Part shown: one piece after another, positions 48,476 through 59,937 of the stretch | How positions within the stretch are numbered: the first letter of the stretch is position 1 | Layout: each line of letters opens with the position of its first letter | From: Hemibagrus wyckioides | Lineage: Eukaryota > Chordata > Actinopteri > Siluriformes > Bagridae | DNA length: 64,000 nt | Assembly (NCBI RefSeq): GCF_019097595.1 | Contig: NC_080710.1 | Coordinates: forward strand, 9,685,780 to 9,749,779 | Reading direction: 5' to 3' | The notes under the pieces: model-generated | The model's database searches: none | Seen by the model: the letters and a program-made list of their open reading frames with translations, nothing else | What the model was told of the DNA's origin: nothing | Position numbers and translations under genes: made by a program

Positions 48476-49056
48476 AATATCCACTCTCTCTCATTTTCCT
48501 CTGCCTCTTCCCCTTCTGCCTCTTCCTCTTCCTCAGTGTGACTCCTCAAGCCACTGCTTGTATCATTGTGGGTTGAACTTTGAAGTTCCCTGTGTCCCAC
48601 GTGATGCAGAATTTGTCAGATATTTCTGGTCCATTCCACTCAAGAGGTTGTTTCTCAAGGGTGCCTCACATACTGTCACTTGCCCCTCATTAATGTCATC
48701 TGGAGGGGAAAGTCCACTGTGCCCCTTGTGTGTGTCAGTGAGGCGGTAAATGAAACCGTCGTCTGAAGGCCTCAAATAAGGGGCATTTCTTCCAGTGTCA
48801 TGGTCTGAGTGCCACGCACACAGATTTCCATCAGGCCAACAGTATCTGGTGTGATATCAGCCCCTCATTTTCTTTCTAGCAGGCGCCTCAGTTCACGCAA
48901 GATGGGGCGGGATTTCCTGCAGAGTCGTTTGGACTCCCCAAACTTCTTTCCTCCCACCTCTCTCGAAGGGAGCGATCGTGATCATGTTCAGTATCCTTCA
49001 TTGTGCACCTGTGCACTGTCATAGTCCCGCTACTTCCACAATGGGCATTCAAGTTG

Positions 49057-49425
49057 TCCTTTATGGCGAGTTCCCATTGCACGATTTTCAAAGTCGTCGG
49101 ATTTCCGTTCACACTGCACGAGCATCTTCACATCTGTGGGAGCATTCAGTTGCTGCTGCGGTCACAATGCACGATGGATCGGCGACAGGAGGTTACACAC
49201 AGCAGGATTTTGAATCGCCAACAGGTCCAGATATTCAGCATGTCAGATATTTCACGGGAATTGGCGACGCATCGGTGATTCTCTCACATCGCGTCTTTGG
49301 TCATTCACACTGCGTGGTTGTCACTCGCGTGAACGAGCACCGATTTGTCTCCGATTTCTGGCATTTGGAAGAATCTGTCGGCGAGTAAAAATCAGGGTTA
49401 AAATCGTGCAGTGTGAAGAGGGTCA
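49057..49425. mobile_element. Short non-autonomous DNA element
   Basis: The left end carries CATTGCACGATTTTCAAAG. The right end carries TAAAATCGTGCAGTGTGAAG, an inverted match. The interior is GC-rich with CGTCGG, TCGGCGAC and TCGGCGAG motifs, unlike its AT-rich neighbours. It lies between the two arms of the inverted duplication. Superfamily not assigned. Confidence 0.5.
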
Positions 49426-49525
49426 GATCATCGTCATCGCCACTGACAAGTGACTCTGGCTTCCCCCTGTGCTTCCTCGGCGTCGCGTGTGCGCTGCGAC
49501 TCTGGTGGTGTGCGCGCACCTTCCA

Positions 49526-49684
49526 GCAGTCCTGAAGAGAAGGGTGAGAAATACTTCAGATTCTGATGCTAAAAAAATGATAAACTAATTTAACCATTGC
49601 CCACAAGGCACATATGCAAAGTACAATTTAGATTCCTTTAAGCACATGACAATACACACATTTAATGTAAAAGGAAAAGACACA
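49526..49684 (-). repeat. Inverted duplication, right arm (160 bp)
   Basis: Partner of 48,227-48,386, in the opposite orientation, separated by about 1.14 kb that includes the gag-like region and the short DNA element. Confidence 0.9.
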
Positions 49685-49689
49685 CCTTC

Positions 49690-50330
49690 CTGTGTAGACA
49701 GATTTATGTCGTGTCTTCGGTCGTGGTCGAGGAGGTTGGCCATCCAGGTCACTCATTATCTGAAAAAGACTTAAAACATTGGAGATTTTGTGAGCCTTGA
49801 GCTGCATTCCGTGTATTTTGTGTAGCTGACAGATTTCTGATTTCCACATATTAAAGGCCATGAAAGTTACCGTTACTCTCAGTCACACCACAACAACTGT
49901 GACAGACATTAGTTCTCATAAACGTCACATTGGGTGCAGTGATGACACTTTCAATGCATTTACTACTGTTTTAAGTATTCTTTTTAATTTATTTTATTTT
50001 GTTTTATTTTATTTATTTTATTTTTTTAATTTACTACGCCAGTGACTATTTGGATTTTAAAAATCTTTTTTAATTTTTTTTTAAACTGGCCTCTGTTTTT
50101 TCTTCTTCCCCTTAAACTGCTTTTCTCTCCGAGAGTCTCCACGCCGAGCTCGGCAGCTCTTGGACGTTGCATGTCAGCTTGCTACAGTAACGAATTAGTT
50201 TCTATAAATCAACTCAGAGACCACACTGGCCTATTATTTCCACAAGAGCCCTTGGTTGCTGTTGTAGAAAGGACCAGAAGATCCAGGTCTAAATCCTGTC
50301 TTTACAGCCCCTTCCACACAGAGACAAATT
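49690..50330. other. Unassigned, T-rich region
   Basis: Contains long T-rich runs (49,975-50,090). Nothing recognised as gene or element, although the first ~170 bp may belong to the retroviral relic. Confidence 0.35.
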
Positions 50331-50333
50331 ACT

Positions 50334-50337
50334 GAAT

Positions 50338-50419
<82 letters not shown>

Positions 50420-50434
50420 TTATTTATTTATTTA
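50334..50434. repeat. (TTTA)n(TA)n(TTTA)n compound microsatellite
   Basis: About eight ATTT units, then about 24 TA units, then TTTA units again, nearly symmetric. Confidence 0.9.
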
Positions 50435-51077
50435 CTGACACATAAATCTTATTTCTGTGAAGGTATGAGAACCACTCAGAGCCAGCATCATCTTCTGTAT
50501 CTATAGTATGCTGGGGTAGCAGGGTGAAGACAGCCGATGCAAACAGACTCAACAAACTTTGTCATGGGAGTGAAGCTGGAGTCTCTGGCTGAGGTGTCTG
50601 AGAGGAGAATGCTGTGGAAACTTCTCAGTATCCTTGAAATTATGTCACACCTCCTGCTACTGGAGTCCTACCGGGGCATAGACTAAGACCACTGAAGACA
50701 ACCACAGAACGCCACAGGAGGGCTTTCCTACCAGTGGCCATCAAACCCGATAACTCCTCCCCTTTCTGTAGGGAGCAGAGCTGATCTAATGAACAATGAC
50801 AATATCACTGCACTATTATATGCTAATACAATAGAACATACTAATATTTACAGTATACCATTACAAAATACCATTTACAATATCATACCATGCACAATAT
50901 CATACCATGTGCAATATCATTTTATGTGCAATATGGTCTTAGTTCCCTAGCACCTTTTTGGAACTTTTGAAGATACTTTATGTATACACCAATCAGGTAT
51001 TACATTATGAGCAGTGACTGGTGAAGTGAATAACACTGATTATCTCCTCATCATGGCACCTGTTAGTGGGTGAGATA

Positions 51078-52321
51078 CACTATATTGCCAAAAGTATTCA
51101 CTCACCTGCCTTGACTCGCATATGAACTTAAGTGACATCCCATTCCTAATCCATAGGGTTCAATATGACATCGGTCCACCCTTTGCAGCTATAACAGCTT
51201 CAACTCTTCTGGGAAGGCTGTCCACAAGGTTTAGGAGTGTGTTTATGTTTTTGATCATTCTTCCAGAAGCGCATTTGTGAGGTCAGGCACTGATGTTGGA
51301 CAAGAAGGCCTGGCTCTCAGTCTCCGCTCTAATTCATCCCAAAGGTGTTCTATCGGGTTGAGGTCAGGACTCTGTGCAGGCCAGTCAAGTTCATCCACAC
51401 CAGACTCTGTCATCCATGTCTTTATGGACCTTGCTTTGTGCACTGGTGCACAGTCATGTTGGAAGAGGAAGGGGCCAGCTCCAAACTGTTCCCACAAAGT
51501 TGGGAGCATGGAATTGTCCAAAATGTCTTGGTATGCTGAAGCATTCAGAGTTCCTTTCACTGGAACTAAGGGGCCAAGCCCAGCTCCTGAAAAACAACCC
51601 CACACCATAATCCCCCCTCCACCAAACTTTACACTTGGCACAATGGAGTCAGACAAGTACCGTTCTCCTGGCAAACGCCAAACCCAGACTCGTCCATCAG
51701 ATTGCCAGATGGAGAAGCGCGATTCGTCACTCCAGAGAACGCGTCTCCACTGCTCTAGAGTCCAGTGGCGGCGTGCTTTACACCACTGCATCCGACGCTT
51801 TGCATTGCACTTGGTGATGTATGGCTTGGATGCAGCTGCTCGGCCATGGAAACCCATTCCATGAAGCTCTCTGCGCACTGTTCTTGAGCTAATCTGAAGG
51901 CCACATGAAGTTTGGAGGTCTGTAGCGATTGACTCTGCGGAAAGTTGGCGACCTCTTCGCACTATGCGCCTCAGCATCCGCTGACCCCAGTCCGTCAGTT
52001 TACGTGGCCTACCACTTCGTGGCTGAGTTGCTGTCGTTCCCAAACACTTCCACGTTCTTATAATACAGCTGACAGTTGACTGTGGAATATTTAGGAGCGA
52101 GGAAATTTCACGACTGGATTTGTTGCACAGGTGGCATCCTATCACAGTTCCACGCTGGAATTCACTGAGCTCCTGAGAGCGACCCATTCTTTCACAAATG
52201 TTTGTAAAAACAGTCTGCATGCCTAGGTGCTTGATTTTATACACCTGTGGCCATGGAAGTGATTGGAACACCTGATTCTGATTATTTGAATGGGTGAGCG
52301 AATACTTTTGGCAATATAGTG
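51078..52321 (-). mobile_element. Full-length Tc1-type transposon, second copy
   Basis: 1,244 bp with the same 30-bp inverted ends as 38,145-39,392, flanked by TA (51,076-51,077 and 52,322-52,323). About 97% agreement with that copy by eye. It has lost 4 bp (GGAA) near 51,247. Removing it joins GTTAGTGGGTGAGA to TATTAGGCAACAAG, which is the continuous sequence in the related relic at 3,325. Confidence 0.95.
51255..52184 (-). pseudogene. Tc1-type transposase with a premature stop
   Basis: Nearly the same protein as the complete transposase at 38,227, starting at the equivalent Met ([17 protein letters not shown]). The helix-turn-helix regions and all three catalytic acids are kept ([27 protein letters not shown]). 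A TGG-to-TGA change ends it after LTNALLEE. A 4-bp deletion just beyond shifts the remaining ~30 residues. The C-terminal tail is therefore lost, so it is probably inactive, although the catalytic core is intact. Confidence 0.92.
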
Positions 52322-52743
52322 TATATTAGGCAACAAGTGAACATTTTGTCCTCAAAGTTGATGTGTTAGAGAGATGTGTTTGAGAGAGTTTGACAAGGAC
52401 CAAATTGTGATGGCTAGACGACTGGATCAGAGCATCTCCACAACTGCAGCTCTTGTGGGGTGTTCCCAGTCTGCAGTGGTCAGTATCTATCAAAAGTGGT
52501 CCAAGGAAGGAACAGTGGTCCCCCCGTGACAGGGTCATGGGCGGCCAAGGCTCAATGTTTCTCGTGAGGAGCAAAGGCTGGCCCGTGTGATCCGATCCAA
52601 CAGACAAGCTACTGTTGCTCAACCTGCTGAAGAAGTTTATGCTGGTTCTGATAGAAAGGTGTAGAGAATACACAGGGCATGACGGGTCAGGGATGTTTTG
52701 GCAGCAAAAGAGGGACCAAGACAATAGGCCTGATCGGTGTATA

Positions 52744-53745
52744 CAGTGCTGTGAAAAGGTTTTTGCCCCCTTCCTGTTTTTTTCACACTTAAAAGATTCA
52801 GATCATGAAACAAATTTTAATATTACACAAAGATAATGCAAGTAAATACAAAATGCAGTTTTTAAATGATTATTTCATTTATTAAGAGAAAAAAAGCTGT
52901 CCAAACCTGCCTGGCACTACATGAAAAAGTAATTGCCCTCTAAATCTAATAACTGGTTGTGCCACCCTTTGCAGTAACAACTGCAATCAAGCATTTGCGA
53001 TAACTGGTAATGAGTCTTTCACATTGGTGTGGAATTTCTTTGCAGAATTGTTTTAATTCAGCCACACTGAAGGGTTTTTGAGCATGAATGGACGGTTTAA
53101 GGTCATGCCACAGCATCTCAAAGTCCAGACTTTGACTTGGCCACTCCAAAACCTTAATTTTAACTTTTGTCTCATCAGTCCACAGAATATTTGCACAAAA
53201 GTCTTGGGGTTAAGATATTTTTTGGCAAATGTGAGATGAGCCTTTGTGTTCTTTTTGCAGCAATGGCTTTTGCCTTGGAACTCTCCCATGGATGCCATTT
53301 TTGCCCAGTCTCTTTCTTATTGTTGAATCATGAACACTGACCTTAATTGAGGCAAGTTAGGCCTGCAATTCTTCAGATGTTGTTCTGGGTTCTTTTATTA
53401 CCTCCTGGATTAAGTGATTTCTTGATTCAACAGGTCTGGCAGTAATCAGGCCTGGGTGTGTCTATCTAGTGACATTTACAGCTTTCTAAAATAATGTGGT
53501 TAATCACGGTTCTTTCATGATTTAACAGGGTGTGGGGGGGCAATTAATTTTTCACATAGGGTCAGGTAAGTTTGGACAGCTTTTTTCTCCAATAAATGAA
53601 ATAATTTAAAAACTGCATTTTGTAATTACTTGCATTATCTTTGTGTAATATTACAATTTGTTTGATGATCTGAATCTTTTAAGTGTGACAAATATGCAAA
53701 AAATTTAAAAAACAGGAAGGGGGCAAAAACCTTTTCACAGCACTG
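52744..53745 (-). mobile_element. Tc1-type relic with long (~200 bp) inverted repeats
   Basis: Starts CAGTGCTGTGAAAAGGTTTT and ends with its inverse before TA (53,746-53,747). The outer ~180-200 bp match in inverse (TTCACACTTAAAAGATTCAG, AATGCAAGTAAATACAAAAT, AAGCTGTCCAAACCTGCCTG against the right side). The interior, on the minus strand, has transposase pieces (ARKYLNPK-like AKKYLNPKTF, PFSVAELKQFCKEIPHQC, VTAKGGTTSY) in broken frames. It abuts the relic ending at 52,740, sharing the ATA between them. Confidence 0.88.
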
Positions 53746-54131
53746 TATATAGAATATTTCATTATATATTTTTATTCATTCATTTATATTTATTTGTCTT
53801 GTAATCTGAAGCAGTCTCTGAAGAATTTTCTTCTGGATTAATAAAGTTCTTATCTTATCTTATAACATTTTCAAGGATCTTTTGATAAAGGAAAGGCTTG
53901 ATATTGACCTATTGTTCTGCTAAGCCTCCTCCTAGATTCCTACTATACATCCTGCAATATGGATTTTAGAAACGAAATGCCGTTTCATTTTTTGTTTGAG
54001 AATGAAAAGGTAGTTTTACCGAAAGCATATTTAATGTCAATACGCAGATCAGTGTGAGATAGCTAGCTGTCTATACGACGTGCCTTAAAGTGAGCGTGGC
54101 TGTGGAGTGGATTTATTTACTCACATTATCA

Positions 54132-54185
<54 letters not shown>

Positions 54186-54199
54186 GGAGTAGGAGCAGA

Positions 54200-54253
<54 letters not shown>

Positions 54254-54660
54254 TGTTGTTATTATTAATAGTATTATTATTAATCAAAGTTCATGTGACA
54301 AAAAATATGTATTCTTTATTTTGATTTTCAATACAATTAATATTATTGGAATAAATAAATAAATAAATACTCACAGTGAAACCTGATATTCTGTGTTGTT
54401 GCCGGTGGAGAAATAAGAAATAAGACGCTGTAGTCACATCATTTCAGCCGGTTAGCCTACAAAAGATCATTGTTGATTAGGAAATTTCTAATAATTATTA
54501 CTAATATTAATAATGAAAAAGCATCAGACAGGAAGGACACTAACTCTGATGAAACAAATGGTAAAAATGAATGGTAAAATGTGTTTTAATTATGTAAAAT
54601 AAATTTATTTAAAATGAATTTAATTGATTTTATGTATGTTATTATTAATATTATTATTAT

Positions 54661-54692
<32 letters not shown>

Positions 54693-54744
54693 TTATCATA
54701 GGCTCATTAATGGCTCATTATGGCATAAGTATGTTGTTGTTGTT

Positions 54745-54860
54745 CTTTCGGCTGCTCTCTGTTCGGGGTCGCCACAGCGGATCATTTGGTCCGCATGCGT
54801 TGATTTGGCACAGGTTTTACGCCGGATGCCCTTCCTGACGAAACCCTCCCATTTTTATAA
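54745..54860 (-). mobile_element. SINE body, first of four copies in the array
   Basis: CTTTCGGCTGCTCTCTGTTC, GGGGTCGCCACAGCGGATCA, TTGGCACAGGTTTTACGCCG, GATGCCCTTCCTGACGAAAC. Other copies: 55,648-55,762, 56,993-57,108 and 58,173-58,288. I recognise it as the body of a widespread fish SINE read from its 3' side. In each copy the body is cut off at CATTTTTAT by (AAT)n, and the head follows after it. Confidence 0.8.
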
Positions 54861-54866
54861 TAGATG

Positions 54867-54924
<58 letters not shown>

Positions 54925-54972
54925 GTGTTATTATTAGAATAATTGAGAGTTAACTCTTCAGTGGCTGGGTCA

Positions 54973-55043
54973 GCTTCCTGCCCGGGAATGAAACCCAGGC
55001 CGCGGCAGTGAGAGCGCGGGATCCTGCCGCTGGACCAGGAGGC
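54973..55043 (-). pseudogene. tRNA-Glu(CTC)-like SINE head, dispersed copies
   Basis: The 71-nt minus-strand sequence folds as a tRNA. The acceptor stem GCCTCCT/AGGAAGC pairs 6 of 7. The D stem is TCC/GGA. The anticodon loop CTCTCAC carries CTC. The T stem is CTGGG/CCCGG. It resembles tRNA-Glu (GCGCTCTCAC.GCCGCGGCC). The A box (TGGTCCAGCGG) is intact. The B box reads GGTTTCATTCC instead of GGTTCRANNCC, so the invariant C56 is lost. It is a SINE head or pseudogene rather than a working tRNA. Other dispersed copies: 55,864-55,934, 56,064-56,134, 57,239-57,309. Confidence 0.8.
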
Positions 55044-55094
55044 TACGGTAAGGTATATGTCTGTGATAATAATAATAATAATTATTATTATTAT

Positions 55095-55136
<42 letters not shown>

Positions 55137-55769
55137 AAGTATTATTAGAATTCGTATTAGTATTAATAATAGTATTAGTATTATTATTAATCAAAGTTCA
55201 TGTGACAAAAAAAAATGTATTCTTTATTTTGATTTTCAATACAATTAATATTATTGGAATAAATAAATAAATACTCACAGTGAAACCTGATATTCTGTGT
55301 TGTTGCCGGTGGAGAAATAAGAAATAAGACGCTGTAGTCACATCATTTCAGCCGGTTAGCCTACAAAAGATCATTGTTGATTAGGAAATTTCTAATAATT
55401 ATTATTAATATTAATAATGAAAAAGCATCAGACAGGAAGGACACTAACTCTGATGAAACAAATGGTAAAAATGAATGGTAAAATGTGTTTTAATTATGTA
55501 AAATAAATTTATTTAAAATGAATTTAATTGATTTTATGTATGTTATTATTAATATTATTATTATTAGTAGTAGTAGTAGTAGTAGTAGTAGTATTATCAT
55601 AGGCTCATTAATGGCTCATTATGGCAAAGTATGTTGTTGTTGTTGTTCTTTCGGCTGCTCTCTGTTCGGGGTCGCCACAGCGGATCATTTGGTCCGCATG
55701 CTTTGATCTGGCACAGGTTTTACGCCGGATGCCCTTCCTGACGAAACCCTCCCATTTTTATAATAGATG

Positions 55770-55815
<46 letters not shown>

Positions 55816-55956
55816 GTGTTATTATTAGAATAACTGAGAGTTAACTCTTCAGTGGCTGGGTCAGCTTCCTGCCCGGGAATGAAACCCAGGCCGCGGCAGT
55901 GAGAGCGCGGGATCCTGCCGCTGGACCAGGAGGCTACGGTAAGGTATATGTCTGTG

Positions 55957-56015
<59 letters not shown>

Positions 56016-56185
56016 GTGTTATTATTAGAATAATTGAGAGTTAACTCTTCAGTGGCTGGGTCAGCTTCCTGCCCGGGAATGAAACCCAGGCCGCGGCAGT
56101 GAGAGCGCGGGATCCTGCCGCTGGACCAGGAGGCTACGGTAAGGTATATGTCTGTGATAATAATAATAATAATAATTATTATTAT

Positions 56186-56221
<36 letters not shown>

Positions 56222-57114
56222 AAGTATTATTAGAATTCGTATTAGTATTAATAATAGTATTAGTATTATTATTAATCAAAGTTCATGTGACAAAAAAAAA
56301 TGTATTCTTTATTTTGATTTTCAATACAATTAATATTATTGGAAAAAAATAAAAATAATAATACTCACAGTGAAACCTGATATCTTCTCTTGTTGCCGTG
56401 TGGTGAGATCAAGTCACATCATTTCAGCCGGTAAGCCTACAAATGTTCATTGTTATACACAATAATAATATTAATATTATTAAAAACAATTACTCTTTCC
56501 CACTCTCGTGTTATGTATGTAATTGCACTTCAAATGTATGTAATGTGACAAAAAATATGTATTCTTTATTTTGATTTTCAATACAATTAATATTATTGGA
56601 ATAAATAAATAAATAAATACTCACAGTGAAACCTGATATTCTGTGTTGTTGCCGGTGGAGAAATAAGAAATAAGACGCTGTAGTCACATCATTTCAGCCG
56701 GTTAGCCTACAAAAGATCATTGTTGATTAGGAAATTTCTAATAATTATTATTAATATTAATAATGAAAAAGCATCAGACAGGAAGGACACTAACTCTGAT
56801 GAAACAAATGGTAAAAAATGAATGGTAAAATGTGTTTTAATTATGTAAAATAAATTTATTTAAAATGAATTTAATTGATTTTATGTATGTTATTATTAAT
56901 ATTATTATTATTATTAGTAGTAGTAGTAGTAGTAGTAGTAGTATCATAGGCTCATTAATGGCTCATTATGGCATAAGTATGTTGTTGTTGTTCTTTCGGC
57001 TGCTCTCTGTTCGGGGTCGCCACAGCGGATCATTTGGTCCGCATGCGTTGATTTGGCACAGGTTTTACGCCGGATGCCCTTCCTGACGAAACCCTCCCAT
57101 TTTTATAATAGATG

Positions 57115-57189
<75 letters not shown>

Positions 57190-57366
57190 CGTGTTATTAT
57201 TAGAATAATTGAGAGTTAACTCTTCAGTGGCTGGGTCAGCTTCCTGCCCGGGAATGAAACCCAGGCCGCGGCAGTGAGAGCGCGGGATCCTGCCGCTGGA
57301 CCAGGAGGCTACGGTAAGGTATATGTCTGTGATAATAATAATAATAATTATTATTATTATTATTAT

Positions 57367-57402
<36 letters not shown>

Positions 57403-58294
57403 AAGTATTATTAGAATTCGTATTAGTATTAATAATAGTATTAGTATTATTATTAATCAAAGTTCATGTGACAAAAAAAAATGTATTCTTTATTTTGATT
57501 TTCAATACAATTAATATTATTGGAAAAAAATAAAAATAATAATACTCACAGTGAAACCTGATATCTTCTCTTGTTGCCGTGTGGTGAGATCAAGTCACAT
57601 CGTTTCAGCCGGTAAGCCTACAAATGTTCATTGTTATACACAATAATAATATTAATATTATTAAAAACAATTACTCTTTCCCACTCTAGTGTTATGTATG
57701 TAATTGCACTTCAAATGTATGTAATGTGACAAAAAATATGTATTCTTTATTTTGATTTTCAATACAATTAATATTATTGGAATAAATAAATAAATAAATA
57801 CTCACAGTGAAACCTGATATTCTGTGTTGTTGCCGGTGGAGAAATAAGAAATAAGACGCTGTAGTCACATCATTTCAGCCGGTTAGCCTACAAAAGATCA
57901 TTGTTGATTAGGAAATTTCTAATAATTATTATTAATATTAATAATGAAAAAGCATCAGACAGGAAGGACACTAACTCTGATGAAACAAATGGTAAAAATG
58001 AATGGTAAAATGTGTTTTAATTATGTAAAATAAATTTATTTAAAATGAATTTAATTGATTTTATGTATGTTATTATTAATATTATTATTATTATTATTAT
58101 TATTAGTAGTAGTAGTAGTATTATCATAGGCTCATTAATGGCTCATTATGGCATAAGTATGTTGTTGTTGTTCTTTCGGCTGCTCTCTGTTCGGGGTCGC
58201 CACAGCGGATCATTTGGTCCGCATGCTTTGATCTGGCACAGGTTTTACGCCGGATGCCCTTCCTGACGAAACCCTCCCATTTTTATAATAGATG

Positions 58295-58346
<52 letters not shown>

Positions 58347-58394
58347 GTGTTATTATTAGAATAACTGAGAGTTAACTCTTCAGTGGCTGGGTCA

Positions 58395-58490
58395 GCTTCC
58401 TGCCCGGGAATGAAACCCAGGCCGCGGCAGTGAGAGCGCGGGATCCTGCCGCTGGACCAGGAGGCTACGGTAAGGTATATGTCTGTGATG

Positions 58491-58525
<35 letters not shown>

Positions 58526-58667
58526 GTGTTATTATTAGAATAATTGAGAGTTAACTCTTCAGTGGCTGGGTCAGCTTCCTGGCCCGGGAATGAAACCCAG
58601 GCCGCGGCAGTGAGAGCGCGGGATCCTGCCGCTGGACCAGGAGGCTACGGTAAGGTATATGTCTGTG

Positions 58668-58723
<56 letters not shown>

Positions 58724-58867
58724 GTGTTATTATTACAATAACTGAGAGTTAACTCTTCAGTGGCTGGGTCAGCTTCCTGCCCGGGAATGAAACCCAGGCC
58801 GCGGCAGTGAGAGCGCGGGATCCTGCCGCTGGACCAGGAGGCTACGGTAAGGTATATGTCTGTGATG

Positions 58868-58915
<48 letters not shown>

Positions 58916-59056
58916 TGTTATTATTAGAATAATTGAGAGTTAACTCTTCAGTGGCTGGGTCAGCTTCCTGGCCCGGGAATGAAACCCAGGCCGCGGCAGT
59001 GAGAGCGCGGGATCCTGCCGCTGGACCAGGAGGCTACGGTAAGGTATATGTCTGTG

Positions 59057-59112
<56 letters not shown>

Positions 59113-59395
59113 GTGTTATTATTACAATAACTGAGAGTTAACTCTTCAGTGGCTGGGTCAGCTTCCTGCCCGGGAATGAAACCCAGGCCGCGGCAGTGAG
59201 AGCGCGGGATCCTGCCGCTGGACCAGGAGGCTACGGTAAGGTATATGTCTGTGATGATAATAATAATAATAATAACGTGTTATTATTAGAATAATTGAGA
59301 GTTAACTCTTCAGTGGCTGGGTCAGCTTCCTGCCCGGGAATGAAACCCAGGCCGCGGCAGTGAGAGCGCGGGATCCTGCCGCTGGACCAGGAGGC
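58395..59395 (-). repeat. Local tandem of six tRNA-Glu-like heads
   Basis: Heads at 58,395-58,465, 58,574-58,645, 58,772-58,842, 58,963-59,034, 59,161-59,231 and 59,325-59,395, spaced 164-198 bp with (AAT)n between. Two (58,574 and 58,963) share an extra G in the T/acceptor region. Their downstream edges alternate too (TATTAGAATAATTGAG versus TATTACAATAACTGAG). That points to duplication of a two-head module of about 390 bp. Confidence 0.88.
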
Positions 59396-59443
59396 TACGG
59401 TAAGGTATATGTCTGTGATAATAATAATAATAATTATTATTAT

Positions 59444-59479
<36 letters not shown>

Positions 59480-59799
59480 AAGTATTATTAGAATTCGTAT
59501 TAGTATTAATAATAGTATTAGTATTATTATTAATCAAAGTTCATGTGACAAAAAAAATATGTATTCTTTATTTTGATTTTCAATACAATTAATATTATTG
59601 GAAAAAAAAATAATACTCACAGTGAAACCTGTTGCCGTGTGGTGAGATCAAGTCACATCATTTCAGCCGGTAAGCCTACAAATGTTCATTGTTATACACA
59701 ATAATAATATTAATATTATTAAAAACAATTACTCTTTCCCACTCTGGTGTTATGTATGTAATTGCACTTCAAATGTTTGTAATGTGACAAAAAAATCTT

Positions 59800-59897
59800 T
59801 GTGCTCTGCCTTTCCCTAGAACACCATGTCCTTGCTTTCTCAAAGGTATCCTTAAAGGCTATCTAGGGGAAAAACGTATGAAAAATGTTTTTTTTTT

Positions 59898-59937
<40 letters not shown>

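Larger units (their letters stand above)
46300..49000 (-). mobile_element. Retrovirus-like element relic
   Basis: On the minus strand, in order: a gag-like stretch (about 48,775-48,590), a zinc-knuckle-like piece (about 48,475-48,400), an aspartic-protease active-site stretch (about 48,215-48,105), and an integrase C-terminal stretch (about 47,205-46,998). Reverse transcriptase, RNase H and the integrase core are not found between protease and integrase tail, so a large internal deletion is inferred. Frames are broken throughout. No LTR pair was identified, so both outer limits are approximate. This is an old inactive copy. Confidence 0.6.
50987..52740 (+). mobile_element. Tc1-type deleted relic, itself split by a Tc1
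   Basis: The left end ACACCAATCAGGTATTACAT and right end CCTGATCGGTGTA match those of the 3,325-3,862 element, in the opposite orientation. 52,324-52,600 on the + strand keeps the transposase N-terminus in broken frames (words for [11 protein letters not shown] and [14 protein letters not shown]). It also shares the internal deletion junction (GATAGAAAGGTGT then AGAATACACAG). At 51,076 it is split at a TA by the element 51,078-52,321. Confidence 0.88.
50459..53870 (+). mobile_element. LINE 3' part, split by transposon insertions
   Basis: 50,459-50,984 is the 3' end of a LINE: CTGGGGTAGCAGGGTGAAGA, ACCACAGAACGCCACAGGAG, GGCCATCAAACCCGATAACT, then T/A-rich repeats of CATACCATG-CAATAT. It stops at the Tc1-type relic and resumes at about 53,748. 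That part ends TGAAGAATTTTCTTCTGGAT, TAATAAAGTTC and (TTATC)n at 53,848-53,862, the expected LINE tail. The two halves are separated by about 2.76 kb of nested transposons. Confidence 0.75.
54100..59800. repeat. Satellite-like array of SINE-containing ~0.9-1.2 kb units
   Basis: A block starting AATCAAAGTTCATGTGACAA recurs at 54,282, 55,189, 56,274, 57,455 and 59,532 (spacings 907, 1,085, 1,181, 2,077). Each unit runs: TATTCTTTATTTTGATTTTC, GAAACCTGATATTCTGTG, GACAGGAAGGACACTAACTC, (TTA)n(GTA)n, a SINE body, (AAT)n, a tRNA-like head, (AAT)n, (ATT)n(GTA)n. Units from 56,274 carry an extra ~260-bp variant of the start. The long fourth unit holds a local expansion of the head module. Microsatellite lengths vary while the unique blocks stay nearly identical. 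Confidence 0.92.

Noticed and set aside
48408..48749. 113-codon + strand frame
   Set aside because: It is antisense to gag-like and zinc-knuckle words of the retroviral relic, and has no signature of its own.
49003..49388. 91- and 136-codon + strand frames
   Set aside because: They lie across a short GC-rich DNA element with inverted ends, and no protein family is recognisable.
54973..59395. Functional tRNA-Glu gene cluster
   Set aside because: The fold and CTC anticodon are good, but the B box and T loop lack the invariant C56 in all copies. The sequences are joined to a SINE body and (AAT)n, so they are SINE heads.
54090..59537. Asn/Thr/Ser homopolymer proteins in the 54-59 kb region
   Set aside because: They come from (AAT)n and (GTA)n repeats.
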